Assembly (NCBI GenBank): GCA_963714795.1
Contig: CAVQPS010000007.1
Span: 1 to 64,000 of the forward strand
Direction: 5' to 3'
DNA: 64,000 nucleotides
From: DATIXJ01 sp963714795
Lineage (GTDB): Bacteria; Bacteroidota; Ignavibacteria; UBA10030; SZUA-254
Shown piece by piece: positions 22,321 to 34,700 of the stretch (positions within the stretch are counted from its first letter, which is position 1; each line of letters opens with the position of its first letter). The translations under genes were made by a program, and so were the position numbers. Below the pieces are notes generated by a model. That model worked only from the letters and a program-made list of their open reading frames with translations. It made no database searches and had not been told where the DNA came from.

Positions 22321-23298
22321 ATGAATTTGAAATTATTTACAGCCCTTTGTGTGTTGCTGGTGTTGGTGAGCGCCGCAACCATTCAGGTACGGGCACAGAG
22401 CAATAATGTCTCCGTTATACCGATTCGGATATCCGACGATGAAGCTGTCGCCGATAGCGCACTTTTATATCTTGTCACAACTCCTTCCGCGTCATGGGAG
22501 AGAGATAGCATCAATCAGGTATTCCAGGAAATAGGAAATCCGCCGGTGTTCGGTTTCGGCGCGGTATGGGTGCCCTGGGCAACCTATGTGAATGGTCCGT
22601 TAGGATTTGCCGGCGATAATTTTACGCCGATGTGTATTCAGGGCGTTCCTGCCGGCGGACAACGGGATACATTCGTAATTTCCTGTACCAACACTGATGC
22701 CGGTGCAGAAGATTTTATCCTGCAATGGTCTGCTGTGGGATATCTCGCAGCACGGTGCGACAGCATATTCTTACAGGACAAAACAGGTCTGTTGACCACT
22801 GATGGCTCCACGCCGGTCGGTAAGATCAATATGTTCAATCAGGATTCTCTGTTTATCTACCAGCCGTTGCAAACCTTACCCACATTTAAGCTCACGGTTT
22901 ATATCTATGGAGCTCATTTGAGGGATAGTTTGTCAATGTCTCAACAGTCACTTCCGAATATTACTACGTCGGTGAGGGAGCTGAGTCATCAGATTCCGTC
23001 GTCATTCAGGTTGCAGCAAAATTATCCGAATCCGTTCAACCCGACAACGACCGTACGGTTCGATATTCAGAAGCAATCCGTAACCGAGATTGCAGTGTAT
23101 AATTTGCTCGGTCAAAAAGTTGCAACACTCATTTCACAGAATCTTATGCCGGGTACATATTCTGCCGTGTGGAACGGTTTGACATCGCGGGGTTTATCGG
23201 CCGGAAGCGGTGTGTACTTTATCCGGATGACTGCCCGTCCGTCCGACGGCAGGGGTGGGGTGTTTTCTTCGTTGCAGAAGATCGTGTTAATGAAGTAA
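22321..23298 (+). CDS. Secreted T9SS cargo protein, 325 residues
   Basis: The start is ATG 22321 after GGAGGG, preferred over an in-frame ATG at 22288 because the signal peptide (MNLKLFTALCVLLVLVSAA, ending VRAQ) begins there. The mature part carries a divergent copy of module A, recognisable from QRDTFVISC and the closing CDSIFLQD. The sorting tail has QQNYPNPFNPTT, AVYNLLGQKV and GVYFIR, and ends LQKIVLMK. T9SS would export it and remove or link the tail at the surface. No enzymatic motif is visible. It lies 178 bp after the previous gene, with a hairpin in between, so it probably has its own promoter. Confidence 0.75.
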   Translation: MNLKLFTALCVLLVLVSAATIQVRAQSNNVSVIPIRISDDEAVADSALLYLVTTPSASWERDSINQVFQEIGNPPVFGFGAVWVPWATYVNGPLGFAGDNFTPMCIQGVPAGGQRDTFVISCTNTDAGAEDFILQWSAVGYLAARCDSIFLQDKTGLLTTDGSTPVGKINMFNQDSLFIYQPLQTLPTFKLTVYIYGAHLRDSLSMSQQSLPNITTSVRELSHQIPSSFRLQQNYPNPFNPTTTVRFDIQKQSVTEIAVYNLLGQKVATLISQNLMPGTYSAVWNGLTSRGLSAGSGVYFIRMTARPSDGRGGVFSSLQKIVLMK

Positions 23299-23349
23299 TC
23301 AACGTGATTGCAGATATTTCTGCATAACAAAATGTTTCTTTGAATGAAC

Positions 23350-23390
23350 AATGCGGAAGTTCGTACAGATTTGAGCTTCCGCATTTGTTT
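23350..23390 (+). terminator. Hairpin with T-stretch between two cargo genes
   Basis: A 10-bp stem (aatgcggaag / cttccgcatt) followed by tgtttct. It lies between the stop at 23298 and the likely start at 23403, so it may end the upstream transcript. Confidence 0.6.
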
Positions 23391-23402
23391 CTCATACCTC
23401 GT

Positions 23403-26400
23403 ATGCCAAAAATAAAATCGCACATACTACCGGTACTGTTTCTGCTGATGCTGTCGGCGGGATTTACATCGTCATTATACTCGCAAGCGATGTGGCGAAT
23501 GCCGATAACCCTCACCGATAGCAATACAACGTCACATTCGGTAGTCGCATATTTTGGTGTTCATCCCAATGCGACAAACTGTGTCGATGCTGACACGATG
23601 TACGGATTTACCGATCATTGGGCTTTGTACGATTATTATGGGCTGTTATACACTTCGAAAATGGTGGAAATTGAACCGCCTCCACCAAGCCCGGCGGAAG
23701 ATTTGCGGATCGGGAGTTTATCTCCATCCTCATGCACGGCACCGAATTATTACAATATCCAAAAATATGTTAGCTCCTCTCAAGTCGATACGTTTAATAT
23801 TGTACCAACGCCATTTGACGCAAGTATAGCTGATCCCATGATCTACACAGTGCCTTCGGTCATAGGCGAATATTGTGATAGTCTCGTCGTTATCGGTTCC
23901 AAGTTTGATAATTTCAATAATGTCCAGATCAAATACGATGTCAATCTTGTTGCAACCAACGGAAAATTTGTGGATTATCCGACTCTTGCCGGTGATTTGT
24001 TGGCATCCTTTAAGTTATACTTATATCATCCCAAAGTAGGTCCTGGTGCTCCGGCAACCATCACCTTGGTTTCGCCGGCGAATGGTGAGACAGGAGATTC
24101 TCTTCGCGAAACTTTACAATGGAATGCGGCTCCGCTTGCTGATTTTTATCATATTCAGTTTTCTACCGATCCCAATTTCAATTCGACTATTGTCGATCAA
24201 CAAACAAACGCAACATCGTTTTACACGCCACAATTGACCGGACTGACAACCTATTACTGGCGCGTATATGTTTCCAATAAATACGGCTTGAGCTACTATC
24301 AGAATCCGCCGTTCAGTTTTACCACAAAACCGCAAACACCCGATCCGCCTGTTCTTGTAACACCAACGGCGGGACAGCAAAATGTTTCTTTGACTCCGGC
24401 ATTCCAGTGGAATGCAGCAACATCTCAGGCGCCGGTTCTTTCGTACCACGTGCAGGTCGGTACGAATGCCACTTTCACTTCTATCGTGAAGGATACGACA
24501 TTTAATGCACTCACTTTGTCATTCGGGCCATTACAAAATTGCATCACGTATTATTGGCGCGTGCAGGCAACAAATTCATTTGGTACAGGAAGTTACAGTG
24601 TCGTGCGATCATTCCGGACAGTTCTTGCCACTCCGGTAACGCCGGCACCGGTTGCACCGATAAACGGAGCAATCGGCGTTGCCATTACACCGACATTTTC
24701 CTGGAGCTCGACCGATGTGTGTTCGGATGATTTCCGCATTCAGGTCGCTCGGGATACGAGCAGTACTCCGTCGTTTTTCACAAAAACATTCACGTGCACA
24801 AACTTCACTTGCGATAGGTCCGTTCGGGCAGGACAGCATCTATTATTGGAGAGTGAATTCGTACAATGCTCTCGATTCCAGCAGTTATACGGCATGGCAG
24901 GAATTCCAGACGATTTTATTGCCTGCTGCAACACCGGCATTGATTTTCCCCGCATCGAACGATACGACGGTGCAACCGACCGATACATTTGTCTGGCGCT
25001 CGGTTCCGTATGAGAAATTTTATCATCTTCAGGTTGCCAACGACGTCAACTTTACGAATTTTGTTATCAACGATTCGTTGATCACCGATACTACATTTCA
25101 GGTAACCGTGCTGCATAATTGTTCGTTCTACTATTACAGGGTGAGCGCGATAAACGACAGCGGTTCGGCGGGATTCAGCGCCGCCCGGAAATTTAAAACG
25201 CGGACAGCCATTCCCGCAACACCCGTGCTCGTCACTCCGTTCAATAATCAGGATAGCGTCAATTTCCGTCCGACATTGGTCTGGACAGCCGGGGATCTTT
25301 GCCTTGGTGCATATTTTGTTCAGGTTTCGCGATTCAACGATTTTTCAGATACGGTTTTTCAAACGACGACGTTTTCTTTGTCGGTTCAACTCAACATCGA
25401 GTTGTTAGGAAATACCGATTATTACTGGAGAGTTCGGTCGTTTAATGGCGTCGGAAACGGTCCGTTTTCCGCCGGGTCGCATTTTAAAACAACTCCGTTT
25501 ACGCCTCCCGACGTTCCGGTTCTTGTTTCACTCCTGCTGATGGTGTAAACGATCAGCCCTTGACAATAACGTTCCGGTGGGATACGAGTGCCCGTGCGGT
25601 GACATATCGCTTGCAGATTGCTCTCGATACCGGCTTTACTATTCTCACACTGAACGATTCCACTATTGTTCAGCCCGATACGAGTATCGTTTCCCGCGTT
25701 GTCAGCTCGCTGATAAATTCGAAGACGTATTACTGGCATGTCAGCTCAAAAAATTCTGCCGGCACGAGTGCATTCAGTGCGCGCCGGAGTTTCAACACCC
25801 TAGCGCCTCCGGATGCTCCGATCCTGGTGAGCCCGGCAAATGGCGCAACGAACGTGCCCATCGGCCAGATATTTTCGTGGAGTGTTGCTTCCCGTGCAAC
25901 GCAATATTACTTGCAGGTTGCAAAAGATTCTAATTTCATCAGCCTTTTCTTTGGTGATTCAACTATCACAACGACATCGTGGCCCCTGCCGAATCCCTTA
26001 ACCGGTTTGACGAAATATTACTGGCGTGTCCTTGCAAAAAATGCTGTCGGCTCCAGCCCATGGTCTGTGACGAATTCATTCATTACCGAACGCACCGGCT
26101 TTGCCAATTGGCTCATTCCGTTACAGGTCGCAGAAACCGGTCCCGCGTCGGACATCATATATTTCGGAGTGAATCCTTCTGCCACCAATGGCATCGATCC
26201 TTCTCTCGGCGAATATGAACTGCCGCCGGCGGAATTAGGATGGTTTGATATTCGATTTGTATCGCCATTCATCGGACAGGGATTACGCGTCGATTACGTA
26301 CCATTTGTTTCGTATTCTCAACAGGATACATTTGCCGTGACGTTCCAGCCCGGCATCGGAACGTATCCGATGAAATTTTCGTGGTCGGCGAGTCTTGTAA

Positions 26401-26888
26401 AAACCGTTTCTGACAGCATGCTCCTGGTCGATCGGATGTCGGGCGGTACCGTACGCGTTCGTATGGATATCGATTCGACATACTCTCTTGCGAATTCATC
26501 GATCGACACGTTGTACGTCGTCGTCTATTCCGCTTATCCGTTGCCCACCGATGTCAAGCCGGTGAAACCGGGAATTCCGAAAGGATTTGTGCTGTATCAA
26601 AATTATCCGAATCCGTTTAACCCCACGACGCATATTTCGTTCTCGGTCGACAGGGCGGCGCAGGTTCGTGTGATGATTTATAATGTGCTTGGTCAGGAGA
26701 TTTCAACGATAGCGAACGGAACATTTTTCCCCGGGCTGTACAATTTTGAGTGGAATGGAAATGATCAACGCGGAAATCAGGTGCCAAGCGGCGTGTTTTA
26801 TGTTCGAATGATTGCCGAAAAACTTCAGGGCGAAACGGGCTCATCCGACCAGTTCGTCGTGACGCGTAAAATTTTGATGATGAAGTAA
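23403..26888 (+). pseudogene. T9SS cargo with seven fibronectin-III-like repeats, two frameshifts
   Basis: The likely start is ATG 23403 (MPKIKSHILPVLFLLMLSAG, cleavage after LYSQ). The frame changes near 24,805 and near 25,535, and the pieces join without loss into about 1,160 residues. Module A comes first (about nt 23,490-24,030, FGVHPNAT). Seven FnIII-like repeats follow, each about 95-100 residues, opening with P-L-V-x-P-x-x-G and containing YYWRV before the next linker. A second copy of module A lies at about nt 26,107-26,540 (FGVNPSATNGIDPS). The sorting tail QNYPNPFNPTT ends in RKILMMK. FnIII arrays usually act as spacers or bind sugars in secreted enzymes, but no catalytic domain is seen. 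It is unusual to find module A at both ends of one protein. Confidence 0.7.
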
Positions 26889-27041
26889 CGGCGCGGAACG
26901 TTCTTAGTACGATCATAACGGGTTGCGTGAATAAAGGTATATGAATTTGGTCCCGGAATGGCAAAGGACGACCATTCCAATGTATCATGACGGTTGTAAT
27001 GGTTGATCGATGTCCATCCTTCATTTCTCCGCGTGACATGA

Positions 27042-27068
27042 GTTGCGGAAGGTTCCGCCTCCCGCAAC
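27042..27068 (+). terminator. Hairpin after the FnIII gene
   Basis: An 11-bp stem with one mismatch (gttgcggaagg / cctcccgcaac) and a 5-base loop. No clear T-run follows, so its function is uncertain. The rest of the gap 26,889-27,116 shows nothing else. Confidence 0.35.
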
Positions 27069-27116
27069 GCTCCTTTGGTTCCCGTCAATTCCACCGTAAT
27101 TCCTTAGATGTTTTTC

Positions 27117-27145
27117 TTGACATTATGTATTTTGTTTGGTAATTT
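27117..27145 (+). promoter_or_regulatory. Promoter placed almost at the start codon (possible leaderless mRNA)
   Basis: TTGACA at 27117-27122, a 17-bp spacer and TAATTT at 27140-27145. The expected transcription start falls at about 27,152, exactly on the ATG. There is no Shine-Dalgarno sequence, so either translation is leaderless or a downstream start is used. Confidence 0.45.
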
Positions 27146-27151
27146 TTCAGA

Positions 27152-30100
27152 ATGCCTGTATCTTCATTGACCCGATTCTTGTCCCGCACTTTTGTGTTTT
27201 TTCGGAGAACGATCTGGATCGGAACCGGAATATGTTGTTTGCTTCTTTGCATTTTTTTCGTTAGTCGTTCCGCCGACAAACGAAAAGATGTTCCCGGTCA
27301 ATCTCGCCGCCCGTCAACAGTAACCGGCGTACCTCATTCCACCCTCCTCAACATCAACAATATTTCGATGTGGGCATCGGATAACGGTTTGACCGAACGC
27401 AATCCGAATGACCTCACCGCCGGAGTTTCGTTCCCGAAAGGGACAGGCACGGTCATTCATGCCGGAGGCTTCGTCTGGGGCGGACAGGTGCATGACGGAG
27501 CAATTCCGATGGTCCGGATCGGCGGACAAACCTATAATCAGGGAACCGTTGCCGGACGTATCGTCAGCCCGGGAATCGTTGAAAACCCCGACAACGCTGA
27601 TGTCAGGATTTATCGTATCCGCCGGGATTGGGCAACCGCCGATTTAACGAGCGATGCCTCGCAAATTTTCGGTATCCCGCAAGCCGATATCACATCCGCC
27701 GATATCCAACGGCTTCGCACGATGTATCAAACGGATTGGATGGAATGGCCGTGGGAAAAAGGCGCTCCCTATTATGAACGGAACGGTATTCCCGGCTATC
27801 AACCGAATCCCGACGGTGACATCGATTCGACAAGCGATGAACCCGGACTGGGATCGGCAGACCAGGTGATCTGGTTTGTCACCAACGATCTTGATCCCGG
27901 AGCGACGGCATCTCTCTATGGCTCGCCGCCGATCGGTCTCGAAGATCAGGTGACGTGCTGGTCGTACAATAATGCTAAACTTCAAAATATTATTTTCCAG
28001 AGACACCGGTTGATTTACAAAGGAACTGCAACGACTCCTTCCAACTCATACATCGATTCGATGTATATCGGAAAATGGGCAGATCCCGATGTCGGCGACT
28101 ATAGTGATGATGAGGTCGGGTATATGACCGACCGCCAGGTGGAATACGCATACAATTCCACGCCGCATGATGCCGTCTATGACCAGTTCAACATGGTACC
28201 GCCCGTGGTGGGATATGATTTTCTGCAAGGTCCCCGGGTCGTCCAGACAGGAGCGACCGCAAACTGGAATCTTTCATCCGTGAACGGGTATGAGAATCTT
28301 CCCGCAAATACATTCACGTATTTTACACCGACCAACAGACCCACGGATTATCAGCTGGGGAGTGGTGCCGGAGCCTGGTATAATATTCTTCGCGGCTACA
28401 ATCCGTATCCCATTGCTCCTCCTCAATGCATGATTAATTTTGTGACCCAGCAATGTACGCAATTCGCATTGACCGGTGATCCGCAGCTATACGAGGGATG
28501 GATCGACGGATTACAGGAACCTCCTCAGGACCGGCGATTTGTGATGGCTTCCGGACCGTTCAGAATGGCTTTTGGAGATACACAGGAAGTTGTTGTTGGG
28601 CTCCTGGCAGCGATGGGAACCGACAATCGTGAAGGAATTACCGTTTTGAAAACAGTTGCCGATGCCGCTCGGGATTCCTGGAGATTAAATTTTAATTTTC
28701 CATTAACGGTTCCGCCTCCGGATGTGCGTGTCGTCGAATTGGATGACAAACTCATTCTCGATTGGGAATCCGATACTGCACAAACCAGGAATTCCGAAGG
28801 ATATTCCTCGCGGGGGTATCGTTTTGAATCGTATAAGATTTATCAATTTCCGCTGCCGACGGATTCGGTGCAACAGGCTCTTGTCTATCAAATTGTCGAT
28901 CCGTCACAACCCCGGTATGTCTATATTACCGACGATAAAATTCGGAATCATTCATTAGTGGACGGGCAGAAATATTATTTTGCCGTCACGGCCGTTGCGT
29001 ATAATCCCGACCAGGATATTTCGACTCAGCGAATCGAATCTCCGGTCATCATTCATGAATGTGTTCCTCATAGTCCCAATCCGGGTACGATTTATCCGTA
29101 TCAAATTAATGAAACCGTTTCCAATGTTCAGAATATAGTTGGTTATAACGATGCTTCCGTTACGGTGACGTATTTTGATCCCTCAAGACCGGACGGACAT
29201 TATTATGACGTTCTGTTTTTCCGCAGCAGCGATCCGTTAACAGTAGTTGATCAAAAACCACAATGGGATCTTATCGATTCAACGGAACACGATACTCTCA
29301 TCCAGGGGGCATTCACCGATTCGCCGCCGGCACGAGTGATCGGACGCGGATTTACCATACAGGTGCAGACGCCCGTTTTCGGTATCCGGGGTGTCTACCA
29401 AACTCTTTATAATAATAAACCGACGTCGGATTATGTTTTTAATGTTCCGAATCCCAAACAAAATTATATGGTACTGGCGGCAGGTTCCTCGGACATCGAT
29501 ACGATTCAGGGTGGAAGTTACGATGATATTAATATTGAGTTACGGTTTAACGGTGATTCCAGTTGGGCGTTGTTCCGGGGATCAAATGTTCCGCATTCCC
29601 GATGGGTGCGCGTGCCGTACACTGCATGGAGGGTCGGCGTGGTGGGCAGGGATACCGTCAATGAACAAGTGTATACGTCGATTACACAATACCGGGCTCG
29701 ACAGCATCTGGCGTCCGACCGTTCTTCTGGATCGTGCCTATAACGGCAAAACGTTGAAAGTGTTTTATCCTATTACCGTTATGATCGATAGTCTTTTGTA
29801 TAACAATGTGTGGTACGGCGAACGATATTATGACGACGTTCCAACCCGTGCCGATGCCCCGGTATACAAAGCAATCGTGTATGAGAATAGTGAGCGGTCT
29901 CGTTCGCTTGTCTCCGTTTCCGAAGTGTATATTGCGGATTTGGATAACGACGGCATTGCCGCCCCGAAGGGTACGACAATTCGATTCGTCCGATGGAAAG
30001 AGGTGAAAAACGGCGACGAGAAATTATTTTCGCCGATCGGCATTGACGACCTCCAATCTGAATGCTGCAAAACTGGAAATGGATCACATCAATGTATTTC

Positions 30101-30405
30101 CGAACCCGTATTACGGATATAACCGTGCGGAAATTTCATCAACACAAAAATTTGTGACCTTTAATCATCTGCCGCAAGTTGCCACCATCCGGATTTTTAA
30201 TCTGGCGGGCGATATCGTTCGCGTTATCCGGAAAGATGATAATACACAATTTGCAACATGGGATCTGAACAATGAAACAGGACTTCAGGCCGCAGGCGGG
30301 ATATACCTCGCTCATATTGTCCTGCAGGATAAATCGGGCGCTGACTTAGGAACAAAAATATTGAAGTTAATGATTGTCCCGGAAAATCAGGCTCCCCGGA
30401 ATTAA
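27152..30405 (+). pseudogene. Large secreted protein with variant T9SS-like tail, two frameshifts
   Basis: The frame opens at ATG 27152 with a hydrophobic export segment at about residues 22-40 (WIGTGICCLLLCIFFV). It continues to 29743, shifts near 29,690 and again near 30,050, and ends at 30405, giving about 1,080 residues. The first half, rich in Trp, Asp and Pro, contains many FnIII-like and unassigned segments. Around nt 28,710-29,060 there is a FnIII-like domain (YFAVTAVAYN). The end has INVFPNPYYGYN, then TIRIFNLAGDIVR and GIYLAHIV. This is a relative of the T9SS tail but with a different spacing and a longer end (LKLMIVPE). A PorV/PorQ-like outer-membrane protein follows only 43 bp later, which suggests joint expression. 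The function is not known. Confidence 0.65.
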
Positions 30406-30448
30406 ATGGCATACCGGCTCTCGACATATTCACGGTGGAGGGCGGCAA

Positions 30449-31499
30449 TTGAACGATACAATACTTCGTCGTATTGAATATATTTTTCTCGGTTGTATTT
30501 TGATCTGGATGTTTTCTGCGGCCCCGGCATTGGCAGGTCGGGGAGACCTTACGGGAACAGACGTCCGCACCGGAGCTTCTGATTCCTGTCGGTGCCCGTG
30601 CGATCGGCATGGGTTGTTCTTCTCTGGCAATTGTCGACGGTATCGAAGCGTTGTATTGGAATCCAGCCGGGATGGTACGCTCGAATTCCAATACCGATCT
30701 CCTGATTTCTCACATGGCTTATCTTTTCGACATCGGTGTCGATTATCTCGCGTTCTCTACATCTCTCGGAGATATCGGACGGGTGGGCTTGTCTGTCAAA
30801 TCTCTTTCTTTCGGCGACATCCCGGTGACAACGGAAGATCAACCGGATGGAACGGGACAATTTACATCGCCGACTTTTTTAAACGTCGGCGGAACATTTG
30901 CACGGCATATTTCCGATCGGATCACCGCCGGAATTTCTTCAACAATTATTTATGAGAAGATGGCGGATGTATCGACGTCGGGAATTGCTTTTACTGCTGG
31001 TGTCCAGTATATGGGATTGGGTGGGATCGATGCCCTGGGACTGGGAGTGGTGATCCGCAATATCGGTCCATCGTTAACGTTCGGCGGATCGGGGTTGTTG
31101 CACACCGGACAAGTCAACGATGCAACGCGCGATCAATATACTGTTCTTATCGATGCCGCATCTGCTGATTTACCGTCGACAATAGAAATCGGACTCGGTT
31201 ATAAACTAGATGTATCGACCGATGCACATTTCAATTTCACGATGGAATTTCAGAACAATAATTATTCTAATGATGAATACAAATTAGGTTCGGAGTATTC
31301 CTTTAAGAATATACTTTTCATTCGCGCAGGATATATGTTTTCAGCATCGGGCGGCGATCAGGAATATATTTATGGCGCAACGGCAGGAATCGGTGTGCGG
31401 ACTACAATTAACCGGCTGAATATAGCGGTCGATTACGCCTATCGCGCAACAGAATATTTCGATGGAAACAATGTTTTTGCAGTAGAGCTTGAATTTTAA
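30449..31499 (+). pseudogene. PorV/PorQ family outer-membrane beta-barrel protein, one frameshift
   Basis: The likely start is TTG 30449, seven bases after GGAGGG. The signal peptide (FLGCILIWMFSAAPALAG) is in the first frame. The frame changes near 30,575, after which ELLIPVGARAIGMGCSSLA continues into the long piece 30609-31499. That opening, with the ALYWNPAGM motif, is the family signature of PorV/PorQ-type barrels. The rest alternates beta strands to a C-terminal Phe (VFAVELEF), as in outer-membrane barrels, for about 350 residues. PorV shuttles cargo from the T9SS translocon to the surface-attachment complex, and PorQ has a related role. Which of these applies is unclear. It follows the variant-tail gene directly. 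Confidence 0.75.
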
Positions 31500-31598
31500 T
31501 CATTTTCAATGCTTTTTTTGTTGAAAATAAAAGACTATTCGTAATAAATTAAAATGGGGATAATTTTTTCAAAAAAAGGGTATTTCTTAAAAAAACAC

Positions 31599-31627
31599 TT
31601 GACAATATTTTGAAAAACGGCTATATT
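31599..31627 (+). promoter_or_regulatory. Sigma-70-type promoter for the 31.8-kb gene
   Basis: TTGACA at 31599-31604, a 17-bp spacer and TATATT at 31622-31627. The first twelve bases (acttgacaatat) match the promoter at 16123 apart from one flanking base. The expected leader is about 130 nt. Nothing else is seen in 31,500-31,764 except the motif at 31,724. Confidence 0.7.
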
Positions 31628-31723
31628 CCAGAAGTCCTCCATAGGTCATTCATGACCGATTATTCAACTGAGAACGCAGTTTGATTAACTTAATATTTTA
31701 TTTTAGACCTTGTAATATTTTTT

Positions 31724-31735
31724 CTAATCCAACAT
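31724..31735 (+). promoter_or_regulatory. CTAATCCA leader motif, copy 2
   Basis: The sequence ctaatccaacat ends 29 bp before the ATG at 31765. AAGGAG follows at 31751-31756. Confidence 0.45.
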
Positions 31736-31764
31736 TAACAAACGTACCATAAGGAGAAATGCTT

Positions 31765-34700
31765 ATGCGGTCATTGTCATTGTTTCTCTCGATACTGTTG
31801 TTGAGCAGTTTTGGTTTTGCACAACAGCGGTACCTTGTGTCGCCGAATCAGGAAGTGATTCCGCTGACCAAGGGACAACTCGCTTCTAAACTTATTCAGA
31901 AGCGGTTGAATAAATCCAGTCGCGCTGCGAATGGGCTGGCTATTACTTGCGGTAACAAATTTACATTTGGATTTACCGAGGACAAATATCCACCCACCAG
32001 TAATTTCGGAGGATATCATAAAGATGTTTTGGGACAATGGTATGTAGCAAAAGCAACCGGAACGATCGATTCCATATATTGGGATGCGCTCGGAGTCGGT
32101 GCATTGGATTCTGAAATTCTCATAAGAATTCATCAATCGGTTATCGGACCGACGTACGGACCCGGTGTTCGCCCCGGACCGTTTGATCCTCCATGTCAGA
32201 ACTGGGGATACTGGATAAACACCGGCGATCTGGATCAAGGTGTAGCGGCATTCCCGGAAGATGCAAATCCGTATCCGGGACCGTTTCATTCAACGATCGC
32301 TCACGGCACAGCAGGCCCGCCGTTTGGTAACGGGATCTGGGGATTCGGCGGTTATAGTGTTGTTGATCACGCAAACACGATTAACTCTTTAGCAATGTTG
32401 GACGATGGATATCCATGTAGTGTCAGTATTGGTCAGGTGTTCTTTGTCGACATGACCATCCATTCTGGTCCTTACCACGTTTACCCCGATACTCGTACGG
32501 AGTGGTGGACCGCCGGTTTCCAGGTAAGCACGTCCGACGAAAATTATCCGTCACGTGACTGGAAATTTTACGAACATGATTCAGGCCCGTCAAACTGCGC
32601 CGGTGTTCCCATAGACGATGTGAAACGTGGATGGGTTGCCCGCGGCGGATTCGGTGCTGATTCAACATATGTTGGGATGTACAACTGGTGGTATACGATG
32701 ACTGTATCGTCGAACACACCACCGAATGTCACAGACTATGATACTCCACACAATACGCTTTCAACCGGACCGCAGCACGTCGAAGTTGCTATCGATGATT
32801 GCGATCCTGCAAATCCGGGATTAGCCGGCGTTGCCAGCGCTTCTATTATTTGGGCACTAGACGGTACCGTACAAGCCCCTATTTCAATGACTTCGGTCGT
32901 TGGTGATCTATGGGAAGGATATATTCCCGGCGAAGTGGCAGGGCATACTATCAGCTTCTTCGTGAAAGCAGTCGATTTTGAAGGAGCTATTGGTAACGGT
33001 TCTTCACATCAATATCGAATCGTCGATTTGACCAATGCATATTATCAAATCGATACATTCTCAACCTGCACACATACGGATATTTCCGCAACAGGTACGG
33101 CAATCGATACATCGAAATTCTTTGACGAAGTTTCAACTGTCAATGCGAAAGACGACGGACAAGCCGGACCATATGCTATTTCGGGCGGTCCGATGACGAT
33201 CTTCGGCGATACTGCACGGTACGTCTGGATCGGCGTCAACGGAGCACTTGCATTATCCAAGAACTCAACCGATACACTGGATATTAATTCGGGCGGCGCG
33301 TACAGTCTGACGTGGACATTCCCGATTGCACAACGTCATAGTCATCAAGATTCAATCGGTCAGACTCAAGGACTCCCTCCGAAGAATATGATCGCACCAT
33401 TTTATTGCGATCTGATTATCGGAGATAGTGCCGGACAATACGGCAATGTCCGTTATGGTAACGGCGGCGATCCGTGTCAGTTTATTGTCGAGTGGGATTC
33501 GATCGGTACATTCGATGAAACGACGAAATCGGCAGTATCGGATAACACCACGTTCCGTGTAGTCATGAACCGTTGCGATGGGACAATCAAGTACGAATAT
33601 GATATCATCGGAACGCAGGGACAGGATTCAGCGGCGTTGGTCGGTATGCAGGCAGACTCGAATAGCGTCACTGCAGGTTATGCGGGAGCAGTACCGGGAT
33701 ATGTGTTCTTGAACCGGGATGCATACCCGATCCAGACCAAACCGACTGCAGGGGCATGCATCAAGTTCACGCCGGGTGCAGCATACTATGCGACGGTTGG
33801 ATGGAACCTGGTATCGGTGTCTACGGTACCGGCAGGCAGTAATTACAGCAAGACATCGGATTACCCCGGAGCAATCTCTTCGGCATTCCAATACAAAGGA
33901 TCATACCAGACGGTAGCGACGTTGAAGAACGGAACCGGATACTGGTTGAAGTATCCAAACAAGCTGTATGCGGGTGTACCGGGAGTTCGTTTCACCAGTG
34001 TATATGACACAGTAACGAACGGATGGAATATGGTTGGAGTACCGTCAGGATCAGTTGCTGTGCCGGGCGGAGTAACGCCGGTGAATGCAACACCGACATC
34101 AAGTTACTTTGGATACACCGGCAGCGGCTATAACATTGCGAGTACGTTGTTACCGGGACATGGATACTGGATCAAGACGACCACTTCAGGAGCGAATCCG
34201 GTGTTACATATGACGTCATCGGCAGCATTGCCGAAGGCAGAGCCGGTAACAGAGTTGTCGCAAATGAGCCAGTTGATTGTGCGGGATGCACGGGGCGGAA
34301 ATCAGACATTGTATTTGGGCAGCGAAAGCGTGCTGCAGAATGCAATAAGCATGTATGAGATGCCGCCGTCGGTAGCGGAAATGACGGGATTCGATGCACG
34401 GTACAGTTCAGGACGGATGGTGGAAACATATCCGGCCGTGATGTCGAACACAACGAAATACGAATATACGGTTAATATTCAATCAAGTGCGTATCCGGTG
34501 ACGATCAGTCTGGAAGGGACGAAGGCGACATTGGCCGGAGTGAAGATGGCGGCCCGGACACAGCAGGGACAATTGCTGGGATCGTTGAGCGGAGCAGGCA
34601 GCAGCATAAAGATAACGAGTCCGAGTGTAAAATCGGTGATACTGACAATGAACGATGGAGCCAATATCCCGAAAGTATTTGCATTAGGACAGAATTATCC

